This document shows, piece after piece, positions 42,709-51,778 of a stretch of DNA of 64,000 nucleotides. Source of the DNA: Alphaproteobacteria bacterium (lineage in GTDB: Bacteria; Pseudomonadota; Alphaproteobacteria; Rhodospirillales; Casp-alpha2); the NCBI GenBank assembly GCA_024279135.1, contig JAJRRU010000006.1, forward strand, positions 52,694 through 116,693. The letters run 5' to 3'. The stretch's first letter is position 1. Each line of letters starts with the position of its first letter. A program made the position numbers and the translations under genes. Under the pieces are notes generated by a model. The model made no database searches. It worked only from the letters and a program-made list of their open reading frames with translations, and was not told where the DNA came from.

Positions 42709-44499
42709 TTGACCACAAAAACATCACCCGATACCGAGCCAACAGAGTTGCCACGCTGGGACCTTGATGATCTTTACACGGGGCCGGACAGTCCGGCTAT
42801 TCAGGACGATCTGGCAAATGGGCGAAAACAATCATTGGCATTTGCCGAAAAATATCGCGATCGGGTTGCCGGGCTGTCGGGACTAGAATTGTCTGTTGCT
42901 ATCAAGACTTACGAAGATCATGTGCAGGTTTTGCACAAACTGGTCAGTTATGCCCAGTTGCTGTATGCGGCCAATACAGGCGATGCAGAAATTGCCCAAT
43001 TTTACCAGAGCATTATGGAACAGATCACCGAGATTTCCAGCGAGACCCTGTTTTTCACCCTGGAGATTAACCGTTGCGACGATGATGTGCTGGCAGGCTG
43101 GATGGAAAACCGGGAAGTGGCTCATTATGGTTCGTGGTTGCGCGATGTGCGGCAATACCGGGACCATGAACTAAGCGATGAGCTGGAGCAGGTGTTGTTA
43201 CAAAAATCTATAACCGGGCGGGCTGCCTGGTCACGGTTGTTTGACGAGACCATGGCCGACATGCGTATTTCCATCAAGGGTGTGGGCAAAAAACAAACCC
43301 TGGCCGATACGCTGAACCGGTTATCGGACGGCAAGTCCAAAACCCGCAAACGCGCGTCAAAGGCGCTCGGCAGGCATCTCAGCGGTGAGGTGCGTCTGTT
43401 TGCCCTGATCACCAACACATTGGCCAAGGACAAGGAGATCGAGGACCGCCTGCGTAATTTCCAGACACCCATGGCGAGCCGCAATCTGGCCAATCAGGTG
43501 GAAGACCAGGTGGTCGACGCGCTGGTTACAGCCGTGCGAGATGCCTACCCCAGGCTGTCCCACCGATATTATGGCCTGAAGGCCAAATGGTTCGGGGTGG
43601 ATAAACTCGAATATTGGGACCGCAACGCCCCGTTGCCCGGACACGACGAGAATAAATTTTCGTGGGATCAGGCACGCTCAACAGTGTTGCAGGCCTACGA
43701 GGATTTTGAGCCTTCCATGGCCCACATTGCAGATGATTTCTTTGTCCGCAACTGGATTGATGCCGGACCGCGTGCGGGGAAAGATTCAGGGGCTTTTTCC
43801 CATTCCACCGTGGGCTCGGTCCATCCTTATATCCTGATGAATTTTCATGGTAAATCCCGAGACGTGATGACCCTGGCTCATGAGCTGGGCCATGGGGTGC
43901 ATCAGGTGCTGGCGGCACCACGCGGCACCTTGATGTCCGACACCCCGTTGACACTTGCCGAAACGGCCTCGGTATTTGGTGAGATGCTGACGTTCCAGTC
44001 TATGTTGCGTAACGAAAGCGACCCCGCGCGGCGCCGTGTGCTGATTGCCGGTAAAGTAGAGGATATGATGAATACGGTGGTTCGCCAGATCGCTTTTCAT
44101 GAATTCGAGGTTGCCGTTCACGGTGAACGGGCCAAAGGTGAGCTGACCGCCCAGCGACTCGGTGATATCTGGATGCAGATCCAATCGGACAGTCTGGGAC
44201 CGTGCTTCAACTTCGATGATGATTACCGGCATTTCTGGGCTTATATCCCGCATTTCATCCATTCACCGTTCTATGTGTATGCCTATGCTTTTGGTGATTG
44301 TCTGGTTAATTCCCTGTATGCTGTTTTTGAGGGCGGGCATCAGGGTTTTCAGGCCAAATATCTTACCATGTTAAAAGCCGGGGGCACGTTGCGACATCGC
44401 GAATTGCTGGCACCGTTCGGGCTCGATGCAACGGACCCGGCGTTCTGGGGCCGGGGATTGGGTGTCATATCGAGGCTGATTGACCAGCTTGAGGATTAA
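42709..44499 (+). CDS. pepF: M3-family oligoendopeptidase F
   Basis: Zinc metallopeptidase that degrades oligopeptides in the cytoplasm, 596 residues from the chosen start. The metal site is H391-E392-x-x-H395 in LAHELGHGVHQ, with the downstream Glu (E418) in LAETASVFGE. I choose the TTG at 42709 because GGAG lies eight bases before it and it gives a normal PepF N-terminus (PRWDLDDLYTGP near the start); the frame extends further to 42649 without ribosome site. Only three bases separate it from the following ABC1 kinase gene. Confidence 0.93.
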   Translation: MTTKTSPDTEPTELPRWDLDDLYTGPDSPAIQDDLANGRKQSLAFAEKYRDRVAGLSGLELSVAIKTYEDHVQVLHKLVSYAQLLYAANTGDAEIAQFYQSIMEQITEISSETLFFTLEINRCDDDVLAGWMENREVAHYGSWLRDVRQYRDHELSDELEQVLLQKSITGRAAWSRLFDETMADMRISIKGVGKKQTLADTLNRLSDGKSKTRKRASKALGRHLSGEVRLFALITNTLAKDKEIEDRLRNFQTPMASRNLANQVEDQVVDALVTAVRDAYPRLSHRYYGLKAKWFGVDKLEYWDRNAPLPGHDENKFSWDQARSTVLQAYEDFEPSMAHIADDFFVRNWIDAGPRAGKDSGAFSHSTVGSVHPYILMNFHGKSRDVMTLAHELGHGVHQVLAAPRGTLMSDTPLTLAETASVFGEMLTFQSMLRNESDPARRRVLIAGKVEDMMNTVVRQIAFHEFEVAVHGERAKGELTAQRLGDIWMQIQSDSLGPCFNFDDDYRHFWAYIPHFIHSPFYVYAYAFGDCLVNSLYAVFEGGHQGFQAKYLTMLKAGGTLRHRELLAPFGLDATDPAFWGRGLGVISRLIDQLED

Positions 44500-44502
44500 T
44501 CC

Positions 44503-45861
44503 ATGGCGGAAAATGGCGGAAAAGACCTTGAAGGAAATAAACTGGGCAAGCGGGTATTACGCTATGCCCGGGTTGGCCGGGTGGCTGGCGGCGTGGCGTT
44601 GCGGGCCGTCGGTGGCAAGGTGTTCAAGGATAACGCCGCCAGGCCGTTAATCAATGCCGAGGATCTGCGTGATGTGCTGGGTGGGCTAAAGGGACCGCTC
44701 ATGAAGGTAGCGCAAATTCTGAGCACGATCCCGGATTTGCTGCCCGAAGAATTCACCAGAGAACTGGCACACCTGCAAACCAACGCACCCTCCATGGGTT
44801 GGCATTTTGTCCGTCGCCGCATGGCCAGTGAGTTGGGGGGCGACTGGCAGGCCAAGTTTGCCGAATTTGGACGCGAAGCCACAGCGGCGGCTTCTCTTGG
44901 TCAGGTTCACAAGGCAACGGATCAGGACGGTCAGGTGCTGGCCTGTAAGCTGCAATATCCGGATATGGCTTCGGTGGTCGAGGCCGACCTGCGCCAGTTG
45001 AAGCTGGCCTTCGCGCTGTACAAACACTACGACAATGCCATCGACCCCAGTCAGATCCATGCCGAACTGACGGACCGGTTGCGCGAAGAACTGGATTACC
45101 ACCGCGAGGCCCGTCATATGCGCCTTTACAGCCACATGCTGGCCGACGAAGACGGTGTCCATGTTCCAGACCCCATAGACGGGTTGTCATCTGGCCGCCT
45201 GTTGAGCATGACCTGGCTGGACGGCAAACCACTGTTGGATTTTATCGATGCCCCGCTTGAGGTGCGTAACGCGCTGGCTATGAATATGTTTCGCGCCTGG
45301 TACAAGCCGTTTTACGGGTTTGCGGTTATTCATGGGGATCCGCATCTGGGTAATTATACCGCGCGCAGCGACCATACTATCAATTTACTGGATTTTGGTT
45401 GTGTCCGGGTTTTCAGGCCCAGTTTTGTGACCTCGGTCATCGACCTCTACAAGGCCTTGCGTGATGACGATGAGGCTTTGGCCGTTCATGCCTATGAGAC
45501 CTGGGGCTTCAAGGATTTAAGCCGTGACATGATAGAAGTGCTCAATTATTGGGCAAATTTCCTCTATGGCCCGCTCATGGAAGATAAAACCCAGCTTATT
45601 CAGAAAGACGGGAAGCTGATCTATGGGGCAAACGTTGCGGCCAAGGTCCATGGTGAGCTGCGCCGTCTTGGCGGGGTCACGCCACCGCGTGAATTTGTCC
45701 TGATGGACCGCGCGGCCATTGGATTGGGTAGCGTGTTTACCCATCTTAAAGCCGAGATTAACTGGCACCGCCAGTTCCACGGGCTGATCGATGAATATGA
45801 CGAAGAAATACTGGCGGCCCGACAGGCGGAAGTTTTGGCTCAGTTTGACCTATCGACTTAA
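44503..45861 (+). CDS. ABC1/UbiB-family atypical kinase
   Basis: A 452-residue protein of the AarF/UbiB/ABC1 family, atypical kinases or ATPases linked to ubiquinone biosynthesis. The KxGQ-type N-terminal motif appears as LMKVAQILS (KVAQ instead of KxGQ), followed by AAASLGQVHKA (the Ala-rich loop in place of a P-loop), the Lys of LACKLQYP, the catalytic HGDPHLGNY and metal-binding LLDFG. No transmembrane tail is obvious. It starts right after pepF and is likely co-transcribed. Confidence 0.88.
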   Translation: MAENGGKDLEGNKLGKRVLRYARVGRVAGGVALRAVGGKVFKDNAARPLINAEDLRDVLGGLKGPLMKVAQILSTIPDLLPEEFTRELAHLQTNAPSMGWHFVRRRMASELGGDWQAKFAEFGREATAAASLGQVHKATDQDGQVLACKLQYPDMASVVEADLRQLKLAFALYKHYDNAIDPSQIHAELTDRLREELDYHREARHMRLYSHMLADEDGVHVPDPIDGLSSGRLLSMTWLDGKPLLDFIDAPLEVRNALAMNMFRAWYKPFYGFAVIHGDPHLGNYTARSDHTINLLDFGCVRVFRPSFVTSVIDLYKALRDDDEALAVHAYETWGFKDLSRDMIEVLNYWANFLYGPLMEDKTQLIQKDGKLIYGANVAAKVHGELRRLGGVTPPREFVLMDRAAIGLGSVFTHLKAEINWHRQFHGLIDEYDEEILAARQAEVLAQFDLST

Positions 45862-45879
45862 TGAACAGTGAGATAACTT

Positions 45880-46512
45880 GTGAAAAACACAACCCCGGAT
45901 GAAGCTTCATATCGCACACTGGCCCATTACGACGGCTCGCTGGAAGGCTTCTGGTCTGGCACGAAGGATCATGATGTGAGCCAGAATTATGCCGCATTAA
46001 TTTCTGCTATGGGGGATCGGGGCCACGGGCCTTTTAGTATCCTGGATGTGGGGTGTGGTCCGGGTCGTGATGTGATGTATTTTAAATCGCTGGGCCACAG
46101 CGTTACCGGGCTGGACGGGTCTCAGCAGTTTGTCGAACATGCCCGGGAATTGACCGGCTGCGAGATTTTGCATCAGGATTTTATGGCGCTTGATCTGCCC
46201 GGACAAACCTTCGATGGCATTTTTGCCAATGCCTCATTGTTTCATATTCCGAGCCATGAACTGGCCCGGGTATTGGCGGAATTTGCCGCAACGCTGAAAC
46301 CGGACGGTGTGTTGTTTTCTTCAAATCCCCGGGGTAACAATCAGGAAGGTTTCCAGGGCGAACGGTATTGCTGTTACCATGATTATGACACATGGTTTGA
46401 GTATATGACGGCTGCCGGGTTTACCGAAATTCGCCATTATTACCGCCCGAAAGGATTGCCCCGTGACCAGCAGCCGTGGCTGGCCAGTGTCTGGAGTCTG
46501 TCTCAGACATAA
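45880..46512 (+). CDS. Class I SAM-dependent methyltransferase
   Basis: A 210-residue methyltransferase. SAM-binding motif I is SILDVGCGPGRDV (near residue 52), the acidic end of strand 2 is VTGLDGSQQFV, and motif post-I/II reads LPGQTFDGIFANASLFHIP. Starts at GTG 45880 behind GTGAGA, 18 bases after the kinase gene. Methyl acceptor unknown; placing behind UbiB-like kinase is suggestive but the protein does not look like UbiE or UbiG. Confidence 0.87.
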   Translation: MKNTTPDEASYRTLAHYDGSLEGFWSGTKDHDVSQNYAALISAMGDRGHGPFSILDVGCGPGRDVMYFKSLGHSVTGLDGSQQFVEHARELTGCEILHQDFMALDLPGQTFDGIFANASLFHIPSHELARVLAEFAATLKPDGVLFSSNPRGNNQEGFQGERYCCYHDYDTWFEYMTAAGFTEIRHYYRPKGLPRDQQPWLASVWSLSQT

Positions 46513-46555
46513 GGGGTCCTGGCTGGAAATCGCAGCAGATTTGCGTTATTCTGGC

Positions 46556-46577
46556 AACCCTTCCTGTGGAAGGGGTT
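46556..46577 (+). terminator. Weak terminator-like hairpin after the methyltransferase gene
   Basis: ACCCTTCC-TGT-GGAAGGGGT can fold into a short stable stem, followed by a brief TTATT stretch. It would end the pepF-kinase-methyltransferase transcript. The T run is poor, hence low confidence. Confidence 0.35.
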
Positions 46578-46681
46578 ATTGATGCCCGCCAGGGTATGAC
46601 AATAAAATTCTTTATTATGCAGGATTAAAGCCTTGCCGTGAGCGAATAATTTCAAGACGTGTCCACGAGGGACGAACACAG

Positions 46682-47422
46682 GTGAAGAAAAGTATCATTG
46701 TATTTCTGCTGTTTTTTATGCCGTCTCTGGCCAGCGCTATGGACTCATTCAAAATCGTTTATTTTGATTCCTACCCCCCTCTGTCCTGGGACGAAGGCGG
46801 GAAAATGCAGGGCATTCTTGTGGATATTATGAATGAGACCGTAAAGCTTGGTCTCAACTATAAGGTAGAGCATACGGGCCATCCCTGGAAACGAGCCCAA
46901 TTACAGGTCAGGAAAGGTGAGGCAGACGCATTTGTTACCGTGCCAACGCAATCCCGTCTGGAATATACAAAATGTAGTCAAAACCCTGCTCTGACAGTGA
47001 AAGTCGGGTTGTATACCTATGCCGATCATCCCCGCATGGATGAACTGTTACAGGTTCGCAGTTATGAAGATTTAGCCGGTTTTACGGTTGTTGAATATAT
47101 CGGTAACGAATGGGCAAAAGAAAAATTTAGAAATATGGATATCGAATGGGCTTCTACGCTGCAACAAACCTTTGAGATATTGGCACGGAAACGATCGGAT
47201 ATATTGGTACGTAATAGTTTCAATTATAATTATTTTACGGAAAGTATGAATATTGGCGAAAAAATTGTTAAACTTCCTGCCGTTTTAAGTTCGGTGGACT
47301 ACCATCTGTGTATCGGTAAAACATCACAATACGTAAACCTTATAAAAGATTTCGATCGGGTCATCTTGACAATGAAAGCCTCAGGCAAGATGGAAGAAAT
47401 ATTCGCACGTTACGGAAAGTAG
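46682..47422 (+). CDS. Orphan family-3 type solute-binding protein
   Basis: A 246-residue exported protein resembling amino-acid ABC transporter binding proteins (SBP_bac_3). A signal peptide (KKSIIVFLLFFMPSLASAM) is followed by FKIVYFDSYPPLSW, GILVDIMNETVKLGL and HPWKRAQLQVRKGEADAF, matching the bilobed periplasmic fold. There is no permease or ATPase gene nearby, so it may act as a sensor partner or the transporter may be elsewhere. Start at GTG 46682; GAGGGACG is about ten bases upstream. Ligand unknown. Confidence 0.78.
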   Translation: MKKSIIVFLLFFMPSLASAMDSFKIVYFDSYPPLSWDEGGKMQGILVDIMNETVKLGLNYKVEHTGHPWKRAQLQVRKGEADAFVTVPTQSRLEYTKCSQNPALTVKVGLYTYADHPRMDELLQVRSYEDLAGFTVVEYIGNEWAKEKFRNMDIEWASTLQQTFEILARKRSDILVRNSFNYNYFTESMNIGEKIVKLPAVLSSVDYHLCIGKTSQYVNLIKDFDRVILTMKASGKMEEIFARYGK

Positions 47423-47661
47423 CTAGCCAGCAATATCGCGTATCACTGCTCTGCCGGGAATATTCCCGTTCCGCTAACCCCGGGGTAACAGGTCTCTGGT
47501 ATCCTGTAATAATAATTTACACAGGGGTATATTTAACCACCGAGGTTCTTAATCCTTGACGATACTGGCACAAAACGTGAAAATCCCGACCAAAGTCAGA
47601 GGTAACTTCAGGATGTCGGATAATGTTTTCTGTAAAGCTAATGTGTCCGGGATTATAAAAC
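47423..47661. other. Intergenic region with two adjacent palindromes
   Basis: No gene seen. Two perfect palindromes occur close together: CGGGAATATTCCCG (47455-47468) and ACCCCGGGGT (47477-47486), 21 bases between centres. They lie far (about 180 bases) upstream of the TonB-like gene and could be operators or hairpins. Confidence 0.4.
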
Positions 47662-48642
47662 GTGATACGTGATATTCAGGGCGAAAAGTTAGATATACAA
47701 TCCTTCAACTCAAAGAATTTCCAAGGTTTTCTGAAGGCAGGCGTGGCTACATCACTTCTATTGCATGCCTCTATTATCATGGTGAGTTTTGGGATTTTAC
47801 AGGATTACCAACCGGTTGCCGAGCCCTCGGTTTATCCGCTGCCCCCCCATATAGAAGTAGTGCTGGTGAATGAACCGGAACCAGAGCCTGAACCAGAGCC
47901 TGAACCGGAACCAGAGCCGGAACCAGAGCCTGAACCGGAGCCAGAACCAGAACCAGAACCGGAACCAGAGCCGGAGCCGGAGCCGGAGCCAGAACCGGAA
48001 CCTGTGCCTGTGGAACAGGTGGCAGAGAAGGCCTTGCCGCAAAGCCCGGTTATGGAACCCGAACCGGAAACAACCCTGCAACCCCTACAATTGAAGGGCG
48101 GGCGTATTGTCAAAGATGATAAGGCAAGCTCCGGCGAGGATGAACTCGCGTCCGCCCCGGATGAACCCATCATTCTGGGTGAAGGTCCTGTGGAGAATGA
48201 CCCGGGCGATCAACTTACGTTCAGGGTTGATAGTGGAGATGCAGGCGACATCAGTGGGGGGAATACACTCGTTGATATGGGGGACGGCGAACCGCTCACG
48301 CAAACTGAGAATGATTTTATTGTGGCCCAGATCATGAAATGGTGGCGGTTTAATTACAAAACACAGAAAATCGAGATTTTTAACGTGAACGGGGATTTCG
48401 TCGTATTGCCAAACGGTATGTTTGCCACCCCATTTGCCGGGGATGAAAAATGGTTGCCGCAAAATGCCATGCCCCAGTACGAGGAAGCCGAACGGTCTGG
48501 CAATGTATTATTGCACCGGTTGTTATTGAGCTTTTATACCGCCATTCGTCATGCTCAACCCATCGAACTCCCGCCAGGTAGCGACGGTCAATGGCCTCGA
48601 AAAATCACCATAAAATTTAAATTTAAAATACAGCCAGGATAA
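47662..48642 (+). CDS. TonB/TolA-like envelope protein with Glu-Pro repeat
   Basis: A 326-residue protein with a TonB-like plan: a short cytoplasmic N-terminus, one membrane helix (about residues 26-48), a rigid periplasmic spacer of 22 Glu-Pro pairs, and a C-terminal domain with [20 protein letters not shown] and [12 protein letters not shown], which recalls the TolA/TonB C-terminal fold. Unlike normal TonB spacers it lacks Lys-Pro pairs. No exbB/exbD or tolQ/tolR and no receptor are nearby. It starts at GTG 47662. I would call it a TonB/TolA family member of unknown partner. Confidence 0.65.
   Translation: MIRDIQGEKLDIQSFNSKNFQGFLKAGVATSLLLHASIIMVSFGILQDYQPVAEPSVYPLPPHIEVVLVNEPEPEPEPEPEPEPEPEPEPEPEPEPEPEPEPEPEPEPEPEPEPVPVEQVAEKALPQSPVMEPEPETTLQPLQLKGGRIVKDDKASSGEDELASAPDEPIILGEGPVENDPGDQLTFRVDSGDAGDISGGNTLVDMGDGEPLTQTENDFIVAQIMKWWRFNYKTQKIEIFNVNGDFVVLPNGMFATPFAGDEKWLPQNAMPQYEEAERSGNVLLHRLLLSFYTAIRHAQPIELPPGSDGQWPRKITIKFKFKIQPG
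47872..48003 (+). repeat. Glu-Pro hexanucleotide repeat
   Basis: Twenty-two in-frame copies of GARCCN (Glu-Pro). Third positions vary between copies, so the repeat is old enough to have diverged, but large blocks are still shared. Confidence 0.95.
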
Positions 48643-48725
48643 CAAATCTGTGGTTGCTGAGATCCTCGGATATGTTTGATATGTCTGATACAGCAGAGCA
48701 ATTCAGTTTGTCTCAGCTCTGAAAT

Positions 48726-49010
48726 TCAGACCCAGCGGAACACCGCAATACCGTAGCCAATGGAGATGACTACCGCCCCCCACAAGGGTGTTCCCATCAG
48801 AGCCAGCCAGCCCAGGAAGATGAAGGCACTGCCCAGGATCGTGATGAAAAGCCGGTCGCCTCGTGTGGTATCCAGCCCCAGGATACCGCGCCGTGGTGCA
48901 CCACCTGGGCTTTTCCATTCCCACAGGCCCATCAGAGCGATGCTGCTGAAAATGAAGATGAAGAATGCTGCCGTAGGCCAGGTCCATGCCATCCAGGTAA
49001 GATCAAACAT
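48726..49010 (-). CDS. DUF2160 small membrane protein of the glycerol importer operon
   Basis: A 94-residue membrane protein with three predicted helices; LTWMAWTWPTAAFFIFIFSS and GDRLFITILGSAFIFL are typical of DUF2160, a family found next to glycerol ABC importer genes. It is last in the operon, 15 bases after the second permease gene. Exact role unknown; probably an accessory membrane subunit. Confidence 0.8.
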   Translation of the reverse strand: MFDLTWMAWTWPTAAFFIFIFSSIALMGLWEWKSPGGAPRRGILGLDTTRGDRLFITILGSAFIFLGWLALMGTPLWGAVVISIGYGIAVFRWV

Positions 49011-49025
49011 TATATGCCCCGTTTC

Positions 49026-49829
49026 TTATACACGTCCAAGGGCAAAACCCTTGGCAATGTGGTTGCGGACAAAATAGATCACGATAGCGCCCGGTATGAT
49101 GGTCAGGGCACCAGCCGCCGCCAACAGTCCCAGTTCATAACCCGAGGTGCTGGCCGTCCGCGTCATGATCGCTGCGATGGGTTTTGCGGCAACCGACGTT
49201 AGTGTCTTGGCCAGTAGAAGTTCCACCCACGAGAACATGAAACAGAAAAATGCGGCCACCCCGATGCCTGCTGCAATGGTCGGGATGAATATTTTAATGA
49301 AGAAACGCGGAAATGAATAACCGTCTACATAGGCTGTTTCGTCCAGTTCTTTCGGGATGCCCGACATAAAACCTTCCAAAATCCAGACCGCCAATGGAAT
49401 ATTGAACAGGCCATGGGCCAGCGCCACGGCAATATGGGTATCAAACAGGTTAACGGCGGAATAAAGCTGGAAGAACGGCAGGGCGAAGACGGCAGGCGGT
49501 GCCATCCGGTTCGTCAACAACCAGAAAAACAGATGCTTGTCGCCCAGGAAATTATAGCGCGAAAACGCATAGGCCGCCGGTAATGCTACCGAAACTGAAA
49601 TGACCGTATTGATCACCACATAGGTGATGGAATTTACGTATCCTATATACCAGGTCGGATCAGAAAAAATGGTGATATAATTTACCAGGGTGAATTCTTG
49701 GGGCCATAGAGTGAAGCCGCCCAAAATCTCATTGGTGGTTTTGAACGACATGTTCAGCAACCAATAAATCGGTAACATGAGGAACAAAATATAAAGGGTC
49801 GGCACCAGCCATTTATATTTTCGCATCAC
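49026..49829 (-). CDS. glpQ: Glycerol-type ABC transporter permease 2
   Basis: A 267-residue permease with six helices, of the MalG-like class. The EAA loop is ELDETAYVDGYSFPRFFIKI, which contacts the ATPases. It overlaps the end of the upstream permease gene by four bases. The set of two different ATPases, two permeases, a 578-residue binding protein and DUF2160 identifies a GlpSTPQV-type glycerol importer as described in Rhizobium. Confidence 0.88.
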   Translation of the reverse strand: MMRKYKWLVPTLYILFLMLPIYWLLNMSFKTTNEILGGFTLWPQEFTLVNYITIFSDPTWYIGYVNSITYVVINTVISVSVALPAAYAFSRYNFLGDKHLFFWLLTNRMAPPAVFALPFFQLYSAVNLFDTHIAVALAHGLFNIPLAVWILEGFMSGIPKELDETAYVDGYSFPRFFIKIFIPTIAAGIGVAAFFCFMFSWVELLLAKTLTSVAAKPIAAIMTRTASTSGYELGLLAAAGALTIIPGAIVIYFVRNHIAKGFALGRV

Positions 49830-50692
49830 TGGGCCTCATCTTTCATCATTAACGTATAGAATACCCAGCAGACCAGCAGGACAATCAGGAAATAGATCAA
49901 CGACATGGCCGCAGCCGGGCCAAGGTCAAATTGTCCGAGCGCAATTTTTACCAGATCGATGGACAGGAAGGTGGTTGTATTGCCCGGCCCGCCGCCGGTC
50001 AGCACAAACGGTTCGGTATAGATCATGAAACTGTCCATGAACCGCAGCAATATGGCGATGGTCAATACCCGTTTCATTTTTGGTAATTGAATGTGGCGAA
50101 AAACCGCCCAGGCTCCCGCGCCATCGATTTTAGCGGCCTGGAAATAAGCATCAGGAATAGAGCTTAATCCGGCGTAAGCCAGCAAGACGACCAGTGACGT
50201 CCAATGCCATACATCCATCAAGATCGTGGTAAACCAGGCTGCCGTGGGGTTTTGCGTGAAGTTGTAATCAAAGCCTATGCCATTGATTATACGCCCCAAC
50301 AGGCCGATATCCGGCAAGGCAAAAATATTCCACATGGCCCCGACCACATTCCACGGAATTAACAACGGTAAAGCCATCAAAACCAGGCATACCGATACCC
50401 AGAATCCTTTTTTGGGCATGGCCAGGGCGATGGCAATGCCGAGCGGGATTTCAATGGCGAGAATGATTCCGGTAAAGCTCAATTGACGTAACAAGGATGC
50501 ATGAAAACGTTCTGAATGGAGAACCTGTTCGAACCATTTGACGCCCTCAAAGAAGAATATGTTGTTGCCAAAGGTTTCCTGAACCGAATAATTCACAACG
50601 GTCATCAACGGGATCAATGCATTGAAGGCCACCAGAATTATAACCGGCACCACAAAGAACCACGCTTTTTGATTGGTTGATTTGGTCGCCAT
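49826..50692 (-). CDS. glpP: Glycerol-type ABC transporter permease 1
   Basis: A 288-residue permease of the MalF-like class with six helices and the EAA-like loop IPDAYFQAAKIDGAGAWAVF. It begins two bases after the glpT stop and overlaps glpQ. Together with GlpQ it forms the membrane channel for glycerol uptake. Confidence 0.88.
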   Translation of the reverse strand: MATKSTNQKAWFFVVPVIILVAFNALIPLMTVVNYSVQETFGNNIFFFEGVKWFEQVLHSERFHASLLRQLSFTGIILAIEIPLGIAIALAMPKKGFWVSVCLVLMALPLLIPWNVVGAMWNIFALPDIGLLGRIINGIGFDYNFTQNPTAAWFTTILMDVWHWTSLVVLLAYAGLSSIPDAYFQAAKIDGAGAWAVFRHIQLPKMKRVLTIAILLRFMDSFMIYTEPFVLTGGGPGNTTTFLSIDLVKIALGQFDLGPAAAMSLIYFLIVLLVCWVFYTLMMKDEAQ

Positions 50693-50694
50693 GA

Positions 50695-51765
50695 TCAGCT
50701 TCCCCCCGCCATCCAGCCGTCCACATAGATCTGTGTATAGCCAGGATCGAACGTAATATGTGCGCCATCGGCCGGAATATCCTGCCCTTCAGTAAGAAGC
50801 AGTTTAAGACTGTGCTCGCCGTGTTTTACCTCAATAATATTGTGGCGGCCCACATCGCTGACCTTGATAATGTCCACGTTGATGCCTTCATCACTGAAGG
50901 TAACAAATTCGGGGCGTATACCAATTTCGGTTCGCCCGGTGACAGGCCCGGCAATCGAATTGACCGTCGAGATAGCTTGTCCGGCAAACATTGCCCGTCC
51001 ATTGTCAATAGAACATGGCAGCACGTTCATACCCGGTGAGCCAATAAAATGGCCGACGAAAGTGTGTTGTGGACGTTCGAACAAATCGATGGGTGTACCA
51101 ATCTGTACCACGGTACCCTCATGCATGACCACGACCTGATCGGCAAACGTCAGGGCCTCTGTCTGGTCATGGGTGACGTAGATCATGGTCGCGCCGACCC
51201 GTTGGTGGAGTTCCTTCAGCTTGGATCGCAGCACCCATTTCAGATGAGGATCAATAACCGTCAGGGGCTCATCAAACATGATGACATTAACGTCCTTGCG
51301 GACCAGTCCGCGGCCCAGGGAAATTTTCTGCTTGCCATCGGCGGTCAATCCTGCGGCCCGTTTGTTCAGGGTTTCTGTCAGATCCAGCATGTCGCCGATC
51401 TCGCGCACCCGTTGATCGATTTCGGTTTCATCAACGCCGCGGTTGCGCAGGGGAAATGCCAGGTTGTCGTACACAGTCATAGTGTCGTATACCACGGGAA
51501 ACTGGAATACCTGGGCGATATTTCGAGTATCGGCGGGTTCATTGGTCACATTCTCGTCGCCGAACCAGACCTCGCCCTGGGTCGGTGTCAGCAAACCGGA
51601 AATGATATTCAGCAAGGTTGTTTTGCCACAACCCGACGGGCCCAATAAGGCATAGGCCCCGCCATCGGACCATTCCACACTCATTTCTTTCAATGCCCAG
51701 TCAATGTCGCTACTCGGTGATGGCAGGTAAGAGTGGCGAATATCTTTCAGTGTAATCTTTGACAG
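50695..51765 (-). CDS. glpT: Glycerol-type ABC transporter ATPase GlpT, probable CTG start
   Basis: ATPase of 356 residues. Walker A GPSGCGKTT lies at residues 42-50, followed by a C-terminal regulatory domain with GRTEIGIRPEFVTF. The signature loop is altered (AAGLTADGKQKISLGRGLV instead of LSGGQ), as in some GlpT proteins, and Walker B is VNVIMFDEPLTVID. The family N-terminal strand (ITLKDIRHSYLPSPSS) is in frame upstream of every ATG, GTG or TTG, so translation most likely begins at CTG 51765, which has AAAGGGGG seven bases before it. A TTG at 51693 would cut off the first strand. Third gene in the operon. Confidence 0.85.
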   Translation of the reverse strand: MSKITLKDIRHSYLPSPSSDIDWALKEMSVEWSDGGAYALLGPSGCGKTTLLNIISGLLTPTQGEVWFGDENVTNEPADTRNIAQVFQFPVVYDTMTVYDNLAFPLRNRGVDETEIDQRVREIGDMLDLTETLNKRAAGLTADGKQKISLGRGLVRKDVNVIMFDEPLTVIDPHLKWVLRSKLKELHQRVGATMIYVTHDQTEALTFADQVVVMHEGTVVQIGTPIDLFERPQHTFVGHFIGSPGMNVLPCSIDNGRAMFAGQAISTVNSIAGPVTGRTEIGIRPEFVTFSDEGINVDIIKVSDVGRHNIIEVKHGEHSLKLLLTEGQDIPADGAHITFDPGYTQIYVDGWMAGGS

Positions 51766-51778
51766 TTCCTGTCCCCCT

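Noticed and set aside
44686..45232. Long open frames antisense to the ABC1 kinase gene
   Set aside because: Shadows of a well-conserved gene with kinase motifs on the plus strand; no motifs of their own.
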